34,711 bases of DNA from Deltaproteobacteria bacterium (GTDB lineage Bacteria; Myxococcota; B64-G9): contig JAFGRB010000296.1 of assembly GCA_016935365.1 (NCBI GenBank), positions 1-34,711 on the forward strand. Reading direction: 5' to 3'. The notes below the pieces were generated by a model. It was not told the DNA's origin, searched no databases, and saw only the letters and a program-made list of their open reading frames with translations. Positions 6,471 through 14,813 of this stretch are shown in pieces; within the stretch, counting starts at the first letter, position 1, and every line of letters begins with the position of its first letter. The position numbers and the translations under genes were made by a program.

Positions 6471-8741
6471 TCACGGCTCGAAGCTCACCCGGGCCGGCTG
6501 CGACTCGTGGCCCTGGCCGTCTACCGCGGTCACGGCGTAGTGCACGGAGGATGCGGCCGGGCCGGCCGACCAGTCGAGGTACGTCGGGTGGCCTGCGGCC
6601 GGGCTGGCCACCCGGAAGGCCTGCACCGGCTCCGGGGGCCCGTCCGGGCTCGCGTAGACGTGGAAGGCGCGCAGGTCCGCGTCTCCGGGCGCGCTCCAGC
6701 GCAGGCGGATGAGACCCTGCTCGGCCAGCGCCTCGAGCGCGGTCGGGGCTCCGGGCGGGCGGGTGTCGAAGCCTCGATGCCCGTAGGGCTCGACCCGGTC
6801 GCATCGATAGCGCGCGCCGATGCGGGTCACGCGCAGGACGCGCGACAGCGAGCGGCTCTCGAGCCCGCTGTGCTCGACGCAGGTGGCCGCGTAGATGACG
6901 GACTCGCCGTCCGCGAGCTGGGCGCTCGAGTCCAGATAGCTCGCCGAGGGGCCGGCCTCGCCCAGGGGCTGGAAGTCGAAAGGCTCGCTGTCCGGGCTCC
7001 GCCAGATGCGCACAGAGCGGATCTCGCGGCCCAGCTCGTGGAGCTGCCAGCCGAGGCGGATCTCGGAGTCGCTCACGAGGCCCAGCCAGACCGGAGAGAA
7101 GGGGTAGCGGTGCACGGCCGCATAGAGATCCTGGTGGTTCGCCTCGGCCTGGAGCATGTCCGAGCTGTAGGCCACCTTGGTCGCGTCCGGGCTCTGGGCC
7201 GGCCGGGGCAGCGAGCAGTAGTCGCAGTCGTCGCTGCAGCGGCTGCGGGCCATGGTGCGGGCGAGCAGCTCGGACAGGCCGCCGTCGGCCCGCAGCCGGT
7301 ACAGGGGCGCGCCCGCTTCGCTGGTCGCCGCGGCCCCGTGGATCCAGCGCGCGTCGAAGCCGTCCCAGGCGTAGTGCGAGATCCGGAAGTCCAGCGGAGC
7401 CACCTTGGCCGCGAGCTCGCTCGTGGCATAGCCGCCCGAGGGCTCGAAGTCCGAGACCCGGTGGACGTAGCCGCCCCACTCGGAGTCGTTCCACACCCAG
7501 CGGTCCGAGCCGTCCGGGTTGGTCCCGTCGACGAGCTTCTCGGCCGTGCCGTTGAACACCACCCGCGTGCCGTCGTGCATCCAGGCCGGGTGGGAGTAGT
7601 AGGGCACCGGGCAGTGGGTGTCTTCGTTGGGGGCGTAGGAGATGCGCCAGGCGCGCGAGCCGTCCGAGGAGAGCTCGAAGAACAGCGGCTCGCCCACGTC
7701 TCCCTGCGGGCCGTAGTTGAGCACGATCGTGTCTTCCGGGTTGCGCCGCAGGGTGAAGTCGTGCACGTGCCACTCCTCGGCCGGGTCGTGATCGGGGTGA
7801 TCGGCCTGGATGCCCAGGTCGAAGGTCGTGAGCTCGGTAGGCCGGTCCGGGTGGAAGACGTAGACGAAGACCGGCTCGCCGTCGGTGTTGGTGGTCTTGA
7901 TGGCCAGCGTGCCCGCGTGCCCGACGTTGGCGAAGATGTGCTTGCGCCGCTCGGGGTGGGGGAGCGTGCGGACGAGGCTGGTCGTGAACCGGCCGTCGTC
8001 GACGTCGATCCGGTACAGGCCGGAGAGATCCTCGTGGCGCACGAAGTACAGCGCCTGCGCGTCCTCGGGGTCCCAGGCCGCGAAGGGCCCCACCCAGAGC
8101 CTGAGCTGGGCGCCGGGGTCTATGAGCCTGGGGCCGCGGGCGCCGAAGCCGGTCAGGAAGTAGTAGTGATCCCCGCACCACACCCCGGGCCAGCAGCGGC
8201 TCGAGCCGAAGAAGACGTAGGAGCCGTCGGCGTTGAAGGGCGTGCGGTTGATGTGGCAGTGGTGGATCGAGCCGGCCGGATCGTCGGTCAGGCGCACGAT
8301 CTCGACCCCGGTCTGCGTGTCGCGGAAGATGAGCGTCTCGGGCTGTGCCCAGCCGTCCGGATCGATGCTCGCCTGGATGTCCTTGGCGGGCGCGAGGTCG
8401 CGCCGCCGGCAGAGCTCGTCCAGGCCCTGGGCGCTGCAAGTGCCCGCTCCGGCCGGAGGCGGGCCGGCGGCCAGGTCGTCTGCCGGCAGGTCCGGCTCAG
8501 GCGGGTTGTCGCCGAAGGGCTCCTCGTCTCCGCCCGGATCGCCAGCGTCGCCCGCCCCGTCCGGCACGTCCACGTCGCCCGACCCATCCGGCAGATCCGC
8601 GTCGGCACCGTCGCCGGCATCCGCCACCGCGTCTTCGCCCGCGTCGCCGCTTCCGGCCGTGCCCGCGCTGCAGGCCGCGAGCGCGAGCAGGGCGGAGCTG
8701 AGGAGCGGGAGGATCGAGATCCTGGATCGTTTCGTTTTCAT
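6471..8741 (-). CDS. Lipoprotein with beta-propeller and fibronectin-like repeats
   Basis: The product is 756 residues. The ATG at 8741 opens a lipoprotein signal with a clean lipobox (LAAC, Cys24). An Asp/Gly/Ala-rich spacer (about 25-75) follows, a common cell-surface tether in this group. The middle (about 130-560) has repeated propeller-like strands, including TGVEIVRLTDDP, CHINRTPFNADGSYVFFGS, HPAWMHDGTRVVFNGT and SPDATKVAYSSDML. These resemble the TolB/oligogalacturonate-lyase-like seven-bladed propellers, but no lyase active site could be confirmed. The C-terminal 200 residues hold two fibronectin type III-like domains (IRLGWQLHELGREIRSVRIW and IRLRWSAPGDADLRAFHVYA). Role is inferred as an outer-surface binding or carbohydrate-handling protein. 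It diverges from the small gene at 8864. Confidence 0.85.
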   Translation of the reverse strand: MKTKRSRISILPLLSSALLALAACSAGTAGSGDAGEDAVADAGDGADADLPDGSGDVDVPDGAGDAGDPGGDEEPFGDNPPEPDLPADDLAAGPPPAGAGTCSAQGLDELCRRRDLAPAKDIQASIDPDGWAQPETLIFRDTQTGVEIVRLTDDPAGSIHHCHINRTPFNADGSYVFFGSSRCWPGVWCGDHYYFLTGFGARGPRLIDPGAQLRLWVGPFAAWDPEDAQALYFVRHEDLSGLYRIDVDDGRFTTSLVRTLPHPERRKHIFANVGHAGTLAIKTTNTDGEPVFVYVFHPDRPTELTTFDLGIQADHPDHDPAEEWHVHDFTLRRNPEDTIVLNYGPQGDVGEPLFFELSSDGSRAWRISYAPNEDTHCPVPYYSHPAWMHDGTRVVFNGTAEKLVDGTNPDGSDRWVWNDSEWGGYVHRVSDFEPSGGYATSELAAKVAPLDFRISHYAWDGFDARWIHGAAATSEAGAPLYRLRADGGLSELLARTMARSRCSDDCDYCSLPRPAQSPDATKVAYSSDMLQAEANHQDLYAAVHRYPFSPVWLGLVSDSEIRLGWQLHELGREIRSVRIWRSPDSEPFDFQPLGEAGPSASYLDSSAQLADGESVIYAATCVEHSGLESRSLSRVLRVTRIGARYRCDRVEPYGHRGFDTRPPGAPTALEALAEQGLIRLRWSAPGDADLRAFHVYASPDGPPEPVQAFRVASPAAGHPTYLDWSAGPAASSVHYAVTAVDGQGHESQPARVSFEP

Positions 8742-8799
8742 GTCTGGATTCTGATCCCGGTCGGGGGGCAGATGCAAGCTGTCGGCCCGGGTGCCTTTC

Positions 8800-8828
8800 T
8801 TGACTCGGGTAGTCGAATGTAGTATATA
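8800..8828 (+). promoter_or_regulatory. Sigma-70-type promoter for the 8864 gene
   Basis: TTGACT (8800-8805) and TATATA (8823-8828) are separated by exactly 17 bases and lie 35 bases before the ATG at 8864, with GGAGG in between. This is the best consensus match I found in the window. Confidence 0.6.
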
Positions 8829-8863
8829 TCCTACACAGGCGCACACCTGCCAAGGAGGCTGCC

Positions 8864-9049
8864 ATGGCCCGTTCCGATGCCAGCATCTTCATGGAGAACC
8901 TGAGGCTCTGGGATCGACCTCTGGCGGAGCTCCGCGGCCACGCCGTGCTGCAGGTCGAGGACAACGTGGATCGCATCGTGGACGAGCTCTTCGAGCGCTT
9001 CGCCGATCTCGAGCTCGACGGCCCCCATCCCTTCGTGGGTCACTGTTGA
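8864..9049 (+). CDS. Small 61-residue protein, unknown
   Basis: The product is MARSDASIFMENLRLWDRPL and 41 further residues, ending in PHPFVGHC. It is preceded by a strong AAGGAGG ribosome site and a good promoter, so I believe it is translated. It is charged and probably helical (LQVEDNVDRIVDELFERFADLEL), with no signal peptide or membrane segment and a C-terminal cysteine. No family is recognised. It could be the stump of a longer protein, but no continuation is visible downstream in other frames. The stop is 19 bases before the next lipoprotein gene, suggesting co-transcription. Confidence 0.6.
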   Translation: MARSDASIFMENLRLWDRPLAELRGHAVLQVEDNVDRIVDELFERFADLELDGPHPFVGHC

Positions 9050-9068
9050 GACGTGCTATCCTGTCCGT

Positions 9069-10523
9069 ATGCGACCGTACGCTGCCCTGCTCGGCCTGCT
9101 CCTGCTCTGCGCGTGCGACTCCGAATCAACAGGTGACGGGGGCCTCGCCGACGCGGACGGGGGCGAGGCCGCGGCCCCGCTCCGTTGGGCCTTGAGCGCC
9201 GGCGGCGCCGAGTACGACTTCGCGGCCGGAGCCGCGGCGCGAAGCGGCGGGACTTGCGCGATCGCCGGCGCCTTCCAGGGCTCGAGCCGCTTCGGCGGGC
9301 GCGAGCTGCAATCGGCCGGCGACTGGGACGGCTTTCTGGCCCTCTACGACGGGGACGGAGGTCTGGACTGGGCCCTCGGCATCGGGGGGCCGGGCTACGA
9401 GCGCGTCTGGGCGGTCGACATGCTGCCGGACGGCAGCGTGCTCTGCGCGGGGGCCTTCTCGGGCGAGATGGTGCTGGGGAAAGGCGAGGCGGGCGAGACG
9501 CGGCTCGTCGCGACCGGCGCGGCGGACGCCTTCGCGGCCCGCTACTCGGCGCAGGGCTCGCTCGTCTGGGCGAGGAGCGCGGGTTCCAGCGCGAGCGCCT
9601 GGGCCCGGGCCGCGGCCGCCTCTGCGGACGGCGGCTGCGTGCTGGGCGGCTGGTTCGCGGGGCGGCTCACCCTGGGGGCCGGCACGCCGGCCGAGACCAG
9701 CCTGGAGGCGAGCGGACAGGGGGACGCCTTCGTCGCCCGTCTGGACGCCGGTGGGGCGCTGCTCTGGGCGCGGCGCATCGGGGGCCCGGGCGACGTGGAG
9801 TGCCGCGCCGTGGCGGCTGCTCCGGACGGCGGCCTGGTCGCGCTGGGCCGTTTCACCGGGCAGCTCGAGCCCGACGGCGGGCCCGCGCTCCAGTCGGCCG
9901 GCGAGCGCGATCTCTTCCTGGCCCGCTTCGGCCCCCAGGGGCAGCTCGGCTGGATCGCGCCCATCGGCGGCCCCGATTTCGACGAGCCGGGCTCGGTCGC
10001 GGTGCTCGCGGACGGCTCGGTCCTGGCCGCGGGCTCGTTCCGGCAGCGCTGCGCGCTGGCCGGCGCGGCCGAGCTGGTCTCGGCCGGCGACTGGGACGTC
10101 TTCGCCGCCCGCTTTGCACCAGATGGAGGCCTCGTCTGGGCCCGGCGCGCGGGCGGCAGCCGGGGGGAGCACGCCCACGTGCTGCGCGCCGTCGACAGCC
10201 GGGGCGGCTTCCTGCTGACCGGCTGGTTCATGGGCCCGGCCGTGCTGGGCCCCGGCGATCCGGGCGAGGTCACCCTGCAGCCGACCTGCAGCGCGGACGC
10301 CTTCCTGGCGCGCTACGACGAGGACGGACGCCTGGAGTGGGCCCGGCAGAGCCAGGGCAGCGATATGGTTTCCGGGCGCGGCCTGGCCGCGCTCGAGGAC
10401 GGCTCGGCCTTTTGGATGGGCGGGTTCACGAACAGCGTGACCTTCGGCGCGGGCACGCAGGGCGCGGTCACGCTGAGCGCGGCCGGGGAGCAGGACGTCT
10501 TTTTGGCCCGGGTCGGGCCCTAG
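9069..10523 (+). CDS. SBBP-type beta-propeller lipoprotein
   Basis: The product is 484 residues, with a lipoprotein signal (MRPYAALLGLLLLCAC, lipid-bearing Cys16) and a short Asp/Gly spacer. About seven repeats of 55-65 residues follow, each ending in a DxFxARxxxxGxLxWA-like motif followed by GG (for example DAFVARLDAGGALLWARRIGG, split here as DAFVARLDAGG and LLWARRIGG). This is the SBBP beta-propeller repeat family, found in secreted proteins of myxobacteria and relatives. Function is unknown, probably binding at the cell surface. There is no clear Shine-Dalgarno before the ATG, so translation may be coupled to the small gene that ends 19 bases upstream, or the mRNA may be leaderless. Confidence 0.88.
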   Translation: MRPYAALLGLLLLCACDSESTGDGGLADADGGEAAAPLRWALSAGGAEYDFAAGAAARSGGTCAIAGAFQGSSRFGGRELQSAGDWDGFLALYDGDGGLDWALGIGGPGYERVWAVDMLPDGSVLCAGAFSGEMVLGKGEAGETRLVATGAADAFAARYSAQGSLVWARSAGSSASAWARAAAASADGGCVLGGWFAGRLTLGAGTPAETSLEASGQGDAFVARLDAGGALLWARRIGGPGDVECRAVAAAPDGGLVALGRFTGQLEPDGGPALQSAGERDLFLARFGPQGQLGWIAPIGGPDFDEPGSVAVLADGSVLAAGSFRQRCALAGAAELVSAGDWDVFAARFAPDGGLVWARRAGGSRGEHAHVLRAVDSRGGFLLTGWFMGPAVLGPGDPGEVTLQPTCSADAFLARYDEDGRLEWARQSQGSDMVSGRGLAALEDGSAFWMGGFTNSVTFGAGTQGAVTLSAAGEQDVFLARVGP

Positions 10524-10577
10524 GTTCTTCTTTGGCTTCTCCCTGAGCCGCATACATCTTCTCCGTCGCGTGGTTTT

Positions 10578-10651
10578 CCGCTGCGAAGCAGCGGGGGGAT
10601 AAAGCCTGGGGCTTCAGCCCTGGGCTATAACCCATCGCTGCTTCGCAGCGA
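10578..10651. repeat. Triple-hairpin palindromic element (REP/MITE-like), also likely terminator
   Basis: CCGCTGC-GAA-GCAGCGG (10578-10594) and TCGCTGC-TTC-GCAGCGA (10635-10651) are hairpins whose 15-base cores are exact reverse complements of each other. Between them lies a third imperfect hairpin (AGCCTGGGGC-TTCA-GCCCTGGGCT, about 10602-10626), and ATA(A)/TAT flanks are also mirrored. The whole 74-base unit is thus one large inverted repeat. It lies between the converging genes ending at 10523 and 10677, a typical place for REP-like elements that also stop transcription. Confidence 0.65.
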
Positions 10652-10676
10652 AGACCCGGATTTCGGAGCTTGCCGC

Positions 10677-11312
10677 CTACTCGTCCTGGGCGGTGGCGGC
10701 GCGGATCTCGAGGTTGTCGAAGTAGAGCTGGGACTCCCAGTTGTTGAAGGCCAGGCGGTCGTGGCCCTGGCCGCGGAGAGGATCCGAGTCGTAGTAGTCC
10801 AGCAGCAGCTTGCCGTCGACGTACCAGCGCAGCACCTTGCCCTTGCGCACGACCTTCATGCGGTAGCGCTTGCCCATCTCCACCGCGCCGGGCCTGGAGA
10901 TCTCCTGGCGATCGGCGCCGTGCTCGTCCAGGCGGGCGATGCAGGAGATGGTGTTGTTCCAGCCGCCGAAGATGAGGATGTACCCCGAGGCGTGCGCCTT
11001 GCCGTCGCCGTAGATCTCGAACTTGATGTCGCCGGCCGGGCTCTCGCTGCGGGCGTCGAGCTCGATGACCGCGTCGTCCGGCAGGGCCGCCTTCAGCCAC
11101 AGGGGGCTGTTGCGGGAGCCGGCCGAGTGGACCTGGCCCTGGCGGATGCGCCAGGCCGGATCGCCGCTCCAGCTCTCGCCCAGCTCGGCTCGCTCGAAGC
11201 TGTCCGAGAACGGAATGGGCGCGAGCTTGTCGCTGTCCCGCTTGCAGGCGAGCAGGCCGCAGACGAGCAGCCAGGAGCAGAGCCTCATCGCCAATCGTGC
11301 GTGCTGGGGCAC
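10677..11312 (-). CDS. Lipoprotein with DUF1080-like (concanavalin-like) domain
   Basis: The product is 211 residues from a GTG at 11312 preceded by GGGAGGG; an ATG at 11288 is an alternative without a ribosome site. Either start gives a lipoprotein signal (CSWLLVCGLLAC). The mature part has the strand pattern of the 3-keto-disaccharide hydrolase/DUF1080 and LamG-like sandwich folds: FSDSFERAELGESWSG, WRIRQGQVHSAGS, VIELDARSES, GKRYRMKVVRKGKVLRWYVDGK and LYFDNLEIRAA. Carbohydrate binding is likely from the fold, but the substrate is unknown. It begins 19 bases after the zinc-ribbon gene of the redox operon, so it may be the last, functionally unrelated gene of that transcript. Confidence 0.8.
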   Translation of the reverse strand: MPQHARLAMRLCSWLLVCGLLACKRDSDKLAPIPFSDSFERAELGESWSGDPAWRIRQGQVHSAGSRNSPLWLKAALPDDAVIELDARSESPAGDIKFEIYGDGKAHASGYILIFGGWNNTISCIARLDEHGADRQEISRPGAVEMGKRYRMKVVRKGKVLRWYVDGKLLLDYYDSDPLRGQGHDRLAFNNWESQLYFDNLEIRAATAQDE

Positions 11313-11331
11313 GTTCCCCTCCCGCGCCGGC

Positions 11332-11766
11332 CTACATCTTGGGGCGGCGTTCCTCGTTGTAGTACTCCGCGAACTGGGCGTCCAGGTCGACGATGGTCAG
11401 CTGGTGGTTGTGGCAGCCCACGGTCGGGCAGGCGCGCACCTCTCCGCCGTCGGGCAGGTGGATGGCGAACATGGGCACCCGGCAGATGCCGCACTGCTCC
11501 TGGGTGGTGAGCGAAACGCCGCAGCGGGGGCAGTACACGCCCACGATGTCCCCCGCGCGCAGATCGATCTCGCACTCGTACTCGAAGATGCCGTAGTAGG
11601 GATTGAAGTGGATCAAGCCGCTCACGCCCCGGACGCGGACCAGGGCCGAGATGGCGGGCTTGCCGGACAGGATCTTGTCCGGGTTGATGAGCGAGCAGCC
11701 CTTGGGGCAAGCGGCTTTCTTGATGAGGATCGTTCCGGGCGGCAGCTTGATTCTGACCTCTTCCAT
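11332..11766 (-). CDS. Zinc-ribbon protein at the end of the redox operon
   Basis: The product is 144 residues, and the ATG at 11766 overlaps the stop of the ferredoxin gene (TGATG) behind a GGAGGT site. It has several metal-ligand pairs: CPKGC (20-24), YCPRC (79, 82) with QCGIC (92, 95), and CPTVGCHNH (113-121). The pattern suggests one or two structural zinc ribbons. There are no membrane segments. No named family is recognised. Its place, translationally coupled to a multi-cluster ferredoxin and a NADH-dehydrogenase-like module, suggests an assembly or structural partner of the complex; that is inference. Confidence 0.8.
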   Translation of the reverse strand: MEEVRIKLPPGTILIKKAACPKGCSLINPDKILSGKPAISALVRVRGVSGLIHFNPYYGIFEYECEIDLRAGDIVGVYCPRCGVSLTTQEQCGICRVPMFAIHLPDGGEVRACPTVGCHNHQLTIVDLDAQFAEYYNEERRPKM

Positions 11767-12182
11767 CAGCGGACCTCCAGGGCTCCATGGGGGCAGAATG
11801 CGGCGCAGGTCGGGGCACCGCCGCAGAGGTCGCACTTGATCGGCCGGCCGAGCATGCGGTCGAAGTGCATGTGCCCGAAGGGGCAGACCACCGCGCACAG
11901 CCCGCAGCCGATGCAGCGCTCGCTGACCTCGATGGCACCCGTGTCCTCGTTGCGCACCAGCGCATCCACCGGGCAGACCTTGACGCAGGCCGCCTCGATG
12001 CACTGGAGGCAGGTCATCTGCAGGTGACGATCCCCCTCGGGCCCGGCGCCGGCTTCGCGGATCCGGATCCGGCTCAGTCCGAGAAGGCCGCCGGTCGAAT
12101 GGACGAAGGCGCAAGCCAGCTCGCAGGTGCGGCACCCGGTGCAGCGATCCGGCTTGATGACCAGCCGGCCTCGTCTGGCCAC
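11766..12182 (-). CDS. Four-cluster 4Fe-4S electron-transfer protein (HycB/CooF-like)
   Basis: The product is 138 residues from a GTG at 12182, which lies 13 bases after the stop of the preceding gene; an upstream start would overlap that gene deeply. Four cysteine motifs are visible: CTGCRTCELAC, CLQCIEAACVKVC, CIGCGLCAVVC and CDLCGGAPTCAAFC. They give four [4Fe-4S] clusters, as in the HycB/CooF/NrfC family that wires catalytic subunits to partners. No Tat or Sec signal is present, so it is cytoplasmic. In this operon it probably carries electrons between the 2-oxoacid oxidoreductase, the diaphorase subunits and an unknown acceptor. Confidence 0.88.
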   Translation of the reverse strand: MARRGRLVIKPDRCTGCRTCELACAFVHSTGGLLGLSRIRIREAGAGPEGDRHLQMTCLQCIEAACVKVCPVDALVRNEDTGAIEVSERCIGCGLCAVVCPFGHMHFDRMLGRPIKCDLCGGAPTCAAFCPHGALEVR

Positions 12183-12195
12183 GCCCGGCGAGGTC

Positions 12196-12951
12196 CTACC
12201 AGACAATCGAGGCAAATCGCTTGCTGGCGGTGGACTGCTTGCAGCTCTCACAGAAGTCATAGTATTCCTCCGGCAATCCCTTCTTGGCGATGGCCTTGGC
12301 CCGCTGCCGCTCGGTCATGACGGGCGCGCCGCAGACCTTGCACAGCACGAGCGGGTGGGTCTGGCCCCAGATCGTGCGGCCCGCGGCCGTGTCCTTGACC
12401 GGGATGCACTCGGTCGGACAGACCGAGGCGCACGAGGCGCATCCGGTGCACTGCTCGCTGGGCGAGTTGAAGGCCAGGCCGATGCGCTTCTTGTCGCCGC
12501 GCCCCACCATGGTCAGGGCGTGGTTGCCCAGCTGCTCGCAGGCGCGCACGCAGAGCTCGCACAGGATGCAGTTGGGCAGCGGGCTGGTCGCCGGCGGCCC
12601 GAAGCGCGTCCGCCGGACACCGTACTGCGCCGCGAGCTCCCTGAGGCGGGCCGAGCCCGGAGCCCTGGCGAGCAGCAGCTCCAGGTTCATCGCCCGGTGG
12701 TGCTGCACGGCGGGCGTGTCGGTCGTGACCTGCATGCCCTCGATGACCTCGAAGTTGCACGAGGTGCAAAGCTCCCGCCTGCCTCCCCAAGCCACCTCGA
12801 CCAGGCAGATCCGGCAGGCGCCGATGGGCGGCAGCGCCTCGTGGTGGCACAGCGAGGGGATCTCGAATCCGTATCGACGCGCGACGTCGAGCAGGTGCTC
12901 GCCCGCCCGGGCCTTGACGTCGATATCGTTGATCTTGAAGCGTCGTTCCAT
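12196..12951 (-). CDS. NuoG/HoxU N-terminal-like iron-sulfur subunit lacking the His/Cys cluster
   Basis: The product is 251 residues. Residues 1-75 form a [2Fe-2S] ferredoxin domain (Cys35, 46, 49, 62). Two [4Fe-4S] motifs follow (CILCELCVRAC at 128-138 and CTGCASCASVC at 168-178). In NuoG, HoxU and HydA a loop with His-x3-Cys-x2-Cys-x5-Cys lies between these. Here LLLARAPGSARLRELAAQYG (92-111) closes the gap with no Cys, so that cluster is absent. An added C-terminal region carries CKVC (204-207) and CESC (234-237), likely a zinc ribbon. The length fits HoxU, not full NuoG, and no catalytic domain is attached. The ATG at 12951 follows CGAGGA, 11 bases after the stop of the NuoF-like gene. 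Confidence 0.87.
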   Translation of the reverse strand: MERRFKINDIDVKARAGEHLLDVARRYGFEIPSLCHHEALPPIGACRICLVEVAWGGRRELCTSCNFEVIEGMQVTTDTPAVQHHRAMNLELLLARAPGSARLRELAAQYGVRRTRFGPPATSPLPNCILCELCVRACEQLGNHALTMVGRGDKKRIGLAFNSPSEQCTGCASCASVCPTECIPVKDTAAGRTIWGQTHPLVLCKVCGAPVMTERQRAKAIAKKGLPEEYYDFCESCKQSTASKRFASIVW

Positions 12952-12962
12952 GTCCTCGCACC

Positions 12963-14813
12963 TCACTCCACCCGCACCGCATCGTAGGTGCAGACGTCTC
13001 TGCAGATGCCGCACTTGATGCACTTGTCCTGGTCGATGGTGTGCGGGCCCTTCTTCTGGCCGGAAATGGCGTCCTGGGGGCAGCGCTTGGCGCACAGGGT
13101 GCAGCCCGTGCAGGCATCGTTGTCGATCGTGTAGGAAATGAGCGCCTTGCAGACCCGGGCCGGGCAGCGCTTGTCGCGCACGTGCGCCTCGTACTCGTCT
13201 CGGAAGTACTTGAGCGTCGACTGCACCGGGTTGACCGCCGTGGTGCCCAGGGCGCACAGGGAGGTGGCCTTGACCGTGGCGGCCAGATCCTCGAGCAGGG
13301 CGATCGTCTCGTCGGTCCCCCGCCCCTCGGTGATGTCGGTCAGCAGCTCGTGCATCCGCTCGAGCCCGTCGCGGCAGGAGGTGCAGTTGCCGCAGGATTC
13401 GAACTTGAGGAAGCCGACGAAGTAGCGGGCGACGTCCACCATGCAGGTGTCCTCGTCCATGACGATCATGCCGCCGGAGCCCATCATGGATCCCTCGGCC
13501 GTGAGCGAGTCGAAGTCGACCGCCACGTCGAGCTTGTCGGCCGGCAGGCAGCCGCCGCTGGGCCCGCCCGTCTGGACCGCCTTGAAGCGCTTGCCGCCCG
13601 GGATGCCGCCGCCGATGTCCTCGACGATCTGGCGCAGCGGCATCCCCATCGGCACCTCGACCAGGCCGGTGTTGTTGACCTTGCCCACCAGGGAGAAGAT
13701 CTTGGTGCCCTTGGAGCCCTCGGTGCCGATGGAGCGGAACCAGTCGGCGCCCTTGCCCACGATCAGCGGCACGTTGGCCCAGGTCTCCACGTTGTTGATG
13801 TTGGTGGGCTTGCCGTGCAGCCCCGCGACCGCCGGGTAGGGGGGCCGGCGCCGGGGCACGCCGCGGCGGCCCTCGAGCGAGGCGATCAGCGCGCTCTCCT
13901 CGCCGCAGACGAAGGCGCCGCCGCCGCGGTTGATGTGCACGTCGAAGGCGAAGCCGCTCCCGAGGATGTCCTCGCCGAGCAAGCCCTTGGCTCTCGCCGC
14001 CTCCAGGGCCAGCTCGAGCCGCTCGATCGCCAGCGGGTACTCCTGGCGCACGTAGACCCAGCCCTCGTCGGCGCCGATGGCGAAGGCGCCGATGATCATG
14101 CCCTCGAGCACCGAGTGGGGGTTGCCCTCGAGCACCGAGCGGTCCATGAACGCGCCCGGATCGCCCTCGTCGGCGTTGCAGATGATGTAGCGCTTGTCCG
14201 ACTCCGTGCCGCGGCAGGTCTTCCACTTGCGGCCGGCGGGGAAGCCGGCCCCGCCCCGGCCGCGCAGGTGGGCCCGCTCGACCTCGTCGAGCACCCTGTG
14301 GGGGCCCATGGCGAGGGCCTTGGCCAGGGCCGAGTAGCCGCCCAGGGCGATGTAGTCGTCGATCGAGCACGGATCGATCTGGCCGTTCTGCTCGAGCACC
14401 AGGCGGCGCTGGTGCTTGTAGAAGGGGATGTCCCGCTCCTTGATGTACGCGTCGCCGCTCTGCGGATCCGTGTACAGCAGGCGGTCGACGACCTTGCCCT
14501 GCTTGAGGGTGGTCTGCACGATCTCGTCCACGTCCGAGCTCTTCACGCGCTGGTAGAGCATGCCGTCCGGGAAGAACAGCACCAGCGGCCCGCGCTCGCA
14601 GAAGCCGTGGCAGCCGGTGGCGCGCAGGTCCCACTGGCGGTCCAGCTCGTGCCTGGCGAGCGCCTCGCGGAAGGCCTCGAAGAGCTCGAAGGAGCCGAAT
14701 GCCTTGCAGCCGGTGCCGGCGCAGACCGCAATGGCCTTGCGGCTTTCTGGCTTGGAGGCCTTGACCTGCTTGCGGTACTCGGCCAGCTGCTTCGCGTTTC
14801 CAATCCGGGCCAT
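12963..14813 (-). CDS. HydB/HndC-type NuoF-like NADH-binding subunit
   Basis: The product is 616 residues. It has an N-terminal thioredoxin-like [2Fe-2S] domain (CAGTGC and CHGFC, about 30-75), then the NuoF core with LRGRGGAGFPAGRKW (FMN/NADH binding), NADEGDPGAFMDRSVLEGNP, NRGGGAFVCGEESALIASLEG (split: NRGGGAFVCG, EESALIASLEG) and the CGNCTSCRDG...CALG cluster motif. The C-terminus has two [4Fe-4S] motifs (CTGCTLCAKRC, CIKCGICRDVC). This three-part layout is that of HydB/HndC in NAD-linked and electron-bifurcating enzymes, larger than respiratory NuoF. The ATG at 14813 overlaps the preceding stop (TGATG). It should oxidise NADH or reduce NAD+ and pass electrons to neighbouring Fe-S subunits. 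Confidence 0.93.
   Translation of the reverse strand: MARIGNAKQLAEYRKQVKASKPESRKAIAVCAGTGCKAFGSFELFEAFREALARHELDRQWDLRATGCHGFCERGPLVLFFPDGMLYQRVKSSDVDEIVQTTLKQGKVVDRLLYTDPQSGDAYIKERDIPFYKHQRRLVLEQNGQIDPCSIDDYIALGGYSALAKALAMGPHRVLDEVERAHLRGRGGAGFPAGRKWKTCRGTESDKRYIICNADEGDPGAFMDRSVLEGNPHSVLEGMIIGAFAIGADEGWVYVRQEYPLAIERLELALEAARAKGLLGEDILGSGFAFDVHINRGGGAFVCGEESALIASLEGRRGVPRRRPPYPAVAGLHGKPTNINNVETWANVPLIVGKGADWFRSIGTEGSKGTKIFSLVGKVNNTGLVEVPMGMPLRQIVEDIGGGIPGGKRFKAVQTGGPSGGCLPADKLDVAVDFDSLTAEGSMMGSGGMIVMDEDTCMVDVARYFVGFLKFESCGNCTSCRDGLERMHELLTDITEGRGTDETIALLEDLAATVKATSLCALGTTAVNPVQSTLKYFRDEYEAHVRDKRCPARVCKALISYTIDNDACTGCTLCAKRCPQDAISGQKKGPHTIDQDKCIKCGICRDVCTYDAVRVE

Noticed and set aside
6507..8822. 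A 771-codon plus-strand open frame opposite the propeller lipoprotein
   Set aside because: The minus strand has the signal peptide, lipobox and fibronectin-like domains; the plus-strand product is Arg/Val/Gly-rich without motifs.
12183..12260. A longer N-terminus for the four-cluster ferredoxin gene
   Set aside because: It would overlap the end of the NuoG-like gene by over 60 bases and adds no family sequence; GTG 12182 fits the tight operon spacing.
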